Shown here: positions 61,492-64,000 of the stretch, in pieces
Layout of the letters: each line of letters begins with the position of its first letter
Numbering within the stretch: the stretch's first letter is position 1
Assembly (NCBI RefSeq): GCF_001282945.1
Contig: NZ_CDMG01000009.1
Coordinates: 431,980-495,979, forward strand
Reading direction: 5' to 3'
DNA from: Helicobacter ailurogastricus
GTDB lineage: Bacteria > Campylobacterota > Campylobacteria > Campylobacterales > Helicobacteraceae
Length of the DNA stretch: 64,000 nucleotides
The notes under the pieces: generated by a model
What the model was told of the DNA's origin: nothing
The model's input: only the letters and a program-made list of their open reading frames with translations
The model's database searches: none
Program-made: the position numbers and the translations under genes

Positions 61492-64000
61492 CTATCTCCA
61501 ATCCCGACTAGAAATGTCGTGATACTTGTCAAAAAAGGCTTGCAACTCTGCTTGGATTTTGTTTTTTAGCTGGTTGCGCATGGACTGACCTTCAGGGTTT
61601 CTGCTAAAAAACGATGCCCCTTCTTTAGGCAGAAGTGTGGGAAACTGTGTCCCTTTAAAGCTGATGTTATGGTGCTTAAAGGCTTTGGACATGAAATCAC
61701 GGGCAGGTTTTTTTTGGAGCTTGTAATCTTGGATAATGCGGGCAAATTCTTGTTGCCGTTGGCTATCCATATAGTCTCTAAAACTGGCTTGGATATCTGC
61801 ACTTGGATGTTGTTTGAAAAACTCCCAAAAGCTTAAAATCACCTCTTGTTTGCTACGCATTTTGGGGCTGGACTTGATGGCGCGTAAAATGTCTTCTTTG
61901 GGCTTATCCTCCGCAATGAGGTTTAAAATATAATCAATATTAATTTCTACTTGCTTGATGAGCTCCATCTCAAACACGCAATTGTCGTCAAATTCCTTAC
62001 GCGCCTTGTCTGAACTTGCTCTAGGTCTCCTAAACTTTTCAAACAAGTCTAAATAATGCCCTTGGTAGTCTTGCAAATCCCTAGGGCTGATGGGGTCCTT
62101 ATCTGAGCCAAACTCTGCAAAGCACACTAAAACATTGCGTGTTTTTAGAATTTCACCATAAAGATCAATGAACGCCTCTTGTGCGCTCTCTGCCTTTGTG
62201 TGCTGGGAAAATGCATGGAGGGGATATGTGCTTAAGAGCTTGGATGCCAAGGCTTCGTATTTTGCATAGATTTCTTTAAAGCCATCTAAGATCACAATCT
62301 CATGAGAATCCTTTCTGCCAAAGAGCCTTAAAGCATCGTTTAAATTGTCTTCTAAGGGTCTAAAACACACGATATTGCCTTCACTCTTAACGCTGTTGTA
62401 AGTGCGGTTTGTCCTTGAAAAGGCCTGCAGTAAGCCATGGTATTTTAAGTTCTTATCCACCCAAAGCGTGTTACAAGTGGGGGCATCAAAGCCGGTTAAG
62501 AACATATTGACCACAATGAGCAGATCGATCTCTCTTTTCTTCATGCGCGAAGAGATATCTTTATAGTAATCGTTGAAAATCCCAATGTCATAATTACTTT
62601 CAAAGGCGTGGTTATAATCTTGAATCGCTTGCTCTAAAAAATCCCTGTCATTTTGCTCAAGTTTGCCCGCCTCTTCGTTGTTCTCATCTTCTAGGTCATC
62701 GCTGGGGCTATAGCTGTAGATGATGGCTATTTTTAAAGGATGCGCACACTCTTTAAAGGCTTGGTAATATTTTTTAGCCATCTCTATGCTAGCACAGGCT
62801 AAAATGGAGTTAAAACTCCCCTTTGTAACTTTGGCAAAGTTATTCAAGATGTGTTCTACAACCCTAGCGGTGCGTTGAGGGTGGCAAAAATCCGCCTCGC
62901 TCTTTAGCTCCGTGTTGGTGTTGCAGTAGTGCATTAAAAAGGGCAAAACATTACCATCGTGGATGGCATTGACAATCGTATAATGGTGCAACTCTCTGCC
63001 AAACCTCTCTTTTGTGATGGCGTATTCTTTGCCATCACAATTCTCCTCAAAAATGGGCGTGCCGGTGAATCCATAAAAATGGTGTTTCTTAAAAGCCCTA
63101 GCAATGTCGGCGTGCATTTTACCCAGTTGGCTTCTATGGCACTCATCAAAGATAAACAACACCTCTTGCCCTAAAATGGGGGACTTAGGATTGCCCTTGA
63201 TGAATTTATGCAGCTTTTGGATCGTGGTGATGATGGTCTTTTTGTTAGGATCGGGGTTTTCTAGCTGGATTTGTAGGGTCTTGGTGTTCTTGTTGGAGCT
63301 TGCGCTATTTTTCTGGTATTTCTCATATTCTTTCATGGTTTGGTGGTCTAAATCCTTGCGATCCACCACAAAAACCACCTTAGCAATGAAGTCCAGCCGC
63401 GCGGCAAGCTGGGCGAGTTTAAAGCTAGTTAAAGTCTTGCCACTGCCCGTGGTGTGCCAAATATAACCCCCATTTTTAGACTTGCCGTATTCCTTTTTGT
63501 TGTGTGTGATCGCCACTTGCTTTAAAATCTCCTCGATGGCAACCACTTGGTAAGAGCGCATGACCAATAACTTAGACTCGCTGGTAAAGACACAATAGTA
63601 AAGCAAAAGGCTTAATAGAGTGTGTTTATTAAAGAAAGTGGGGATAAAATCCTGCAAATCCTCAATGCGCTTGTTCTCTTGATCCGCCCAAAAGCTGGTG
63701 AATTTGTAAGAGTTTTTGCTCGTATCGCTGGCTGTGGTGTTGCTGTAATACTTGGTCTGTGTGCCATTGCTGATCACAAAGACTTGCACAAAGCCAAATA
63801 AGCTACCGGGTGCGCCCATGCTCTTTTGATGGTAGCCTCGGATTTGTCTAAAGGCTTCCTCTAGTTTAACCCCTCTTCTTTTCAACTCAATATGCACTAA
63901 GGGCAGCCCATTGACTAAAATGCTCACATCATAGCGGTGCTCTTTGTCCGGGGTTGGGTATTGCGCGATCACCTGTAAATAATTGTTATGGATGTGCTTT
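61492..64000 (-). CDS. hsdR: type I restriction enzyme R subunit (HsdR), 5' end beyond the window
   Basis: The frame stays open to the right edge (HNNYLQVIAQYPTPDKEHRY at the edge), so the start is outside. It contains the N-terminal nuclease region DVSILVNGLPLVHIELKRRG, with the catalytic ELK, the motor motifs YIWHTTGSGKTLTSFKLA (Walker A) and FIFDECHRSQLG (DECH), and VVNMFLTGFDAPTCNTLWVDKNL. HsdR is the translocase and nuclease of a type I system; hsdS and hsdM would lie to the right of the window. Confidence 0.93.
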   Translation of the reverse strand, partial: KHIHNNYLQVIAQYPTPDKEHRYDVSILVNGLPLVHIELKRRGVKLEEAFRQIRGYHQKSMGAPGSLFGFVQVFVISNGTQTKYYSNTTASDTSKNSYKFTSFWADQENKRIEDLQDFIPTFFNKHTLLSLLLYYCVFTSESKLLVMRSYQVVAIEEILKQVAITHNKKEYGKSKNGGYIWHTTGSGKTLTSFKLAQLAARLDFIAKVVFVVDRKDLDHQTMKEYEKYQKNSASSNKNTKTLQIQLENPDPNKKTIITTIQKLHKFIKGNPKSPILGQEVLFIFDECHRSQLGKMHADIARAFKKHHFYGFTGTPIFEENCDGKEYAITKERFGRELHHYTIVNAIHDGNVLPFLMHYCNTNTELKSEADFCHPQRTARVVEHILNNFAKVTKGSFNSILACASIEMAKKYYQAFKECAHPLKIAIIYSYSPSDDLEDENNEEAGKLEQNDRDFLEQAIQDYNHAFESNYDIGIFNDYYKDISSRMKKREIDLLIVVNMFLTGFDAPTCNTLWVDKNLKYHGLLQAFSRTNRTYNSVKSEGNIVCFRPLEDNLNDALRLFGRKDSHEIVILDGFKEIYAKYEALASKLLSTYPLHAFSQHTKAESAQEAFIDLYGEILKTRNVLVCFAEFGSDKDPISPRDLQDYQGHYLDLFEKFRRPRASSDKARKEFDDNCVFEMELIKQVEINIDYILNLIAEDKPKEDILRAIKSSPKMRSKQEVILSFWEFFKQHPSADIQASFRDYMDSQRQQEFARIIQDYKLQKKPARDFMSKAFKHHNISFKGTQFPTLLPKEGASFFSRNPEGQSMRNQLKNKIQAELQAFFDKYHDISSRDWR

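Noticed and set aside
1..64000. CRISPR arrays, rRNA genes, complete tRNA genes
   Set aside because: I saw no regularly spaced direct repeats and no recognisable rRNA or complete tRNA sequence.

Overview
The window looks like chromosome from a non-pylori gastric Helicobacter (H. felis / H. heilmannii / H. bizzozeronii group). Gene blocks from about 0.9 to 41 kb match the content and order I recall from H. pylori: flhB-mobA-moaA, mqnE-bamA-mqnC-M16, hypBCD, fliN-fliO-tonB-pyrC, oorDABC, rpoN-lptB-tsaE-dnaX, ggt and speE-coaE. Overlapping genes, futalosine-route menaquinone genes, the four-subunit 2-oxoglutarate oxidoreductase and a secreted gamma-glutamyltranspeptidase all fit an epsilonproteobacterial gastric organism. 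The species is inferred, not proven.

Region 1 (1-41 kb) is the conserved backbone. It covers menaquinone synthesis (mqnD, mqnE, mqnC), flagellar export and motor switch (flhB, fliN, fliO, with rpoN as the flagellar sigma factor), molybdopterin cofactor (moaA, mobA), hydrogenase maturation (hypB, hypC, hypD), envelope biogenesis (bamA, lptB, an AsmA-like protein, mltG, tonB), central carbon (oorDABC), DNA maintenance (nth, dnaX) and nucleotide housekeeping (rdgB, pyrC, coaE). Accessory insertions sit inside it: a DpnII/MboI-like GATC restriction-modification pair between mobA and moaA, a phosphoethanolamine-transferase-like gene carrying a 15-base G tract and out of frame here, and an MTase/HNH-endonuclease pair after coaE. 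One gene encodes a fusion of diaminopimelate decarboxylase with a chorismate mutase and a degenerate prephenate-dehydratase-like domain.

Region 2 (about 41-64 kb) is an accessory zone with AT-rich patches, relics and defence-type genes. It holds a broken dnaK tail with its terminator, an ATPase fragment, a candidate type I toxin locus (an 18-residue hydrophobic peptide whose mRNA ends can pair with each other), serine recombinase relics, an overlapping pair of DUF262 proteins (one with an intact DUF1524 HNH motif), a decayed RelB/YafQ-like pair, an antitoxin-Doc-Fic cluster, a broken HipA-like kinase, a DUF2779 Cas4-like/DEDD nuclease next to a large ClpX-like AAA+ protein that keeps an IGF tripeptide at the ClpP-docking position, two unrecognised genes beside it, and a type I restriction HsdR gene followed by a frameshifted Abi-like gene. 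HsdR runs off the right edge.

The best candidates for undescribed biology are the 18-residue type I toxin locus, the DUF262 pair, and the ClpX-like/DUF2779 unfoldase-nuclease cluster.
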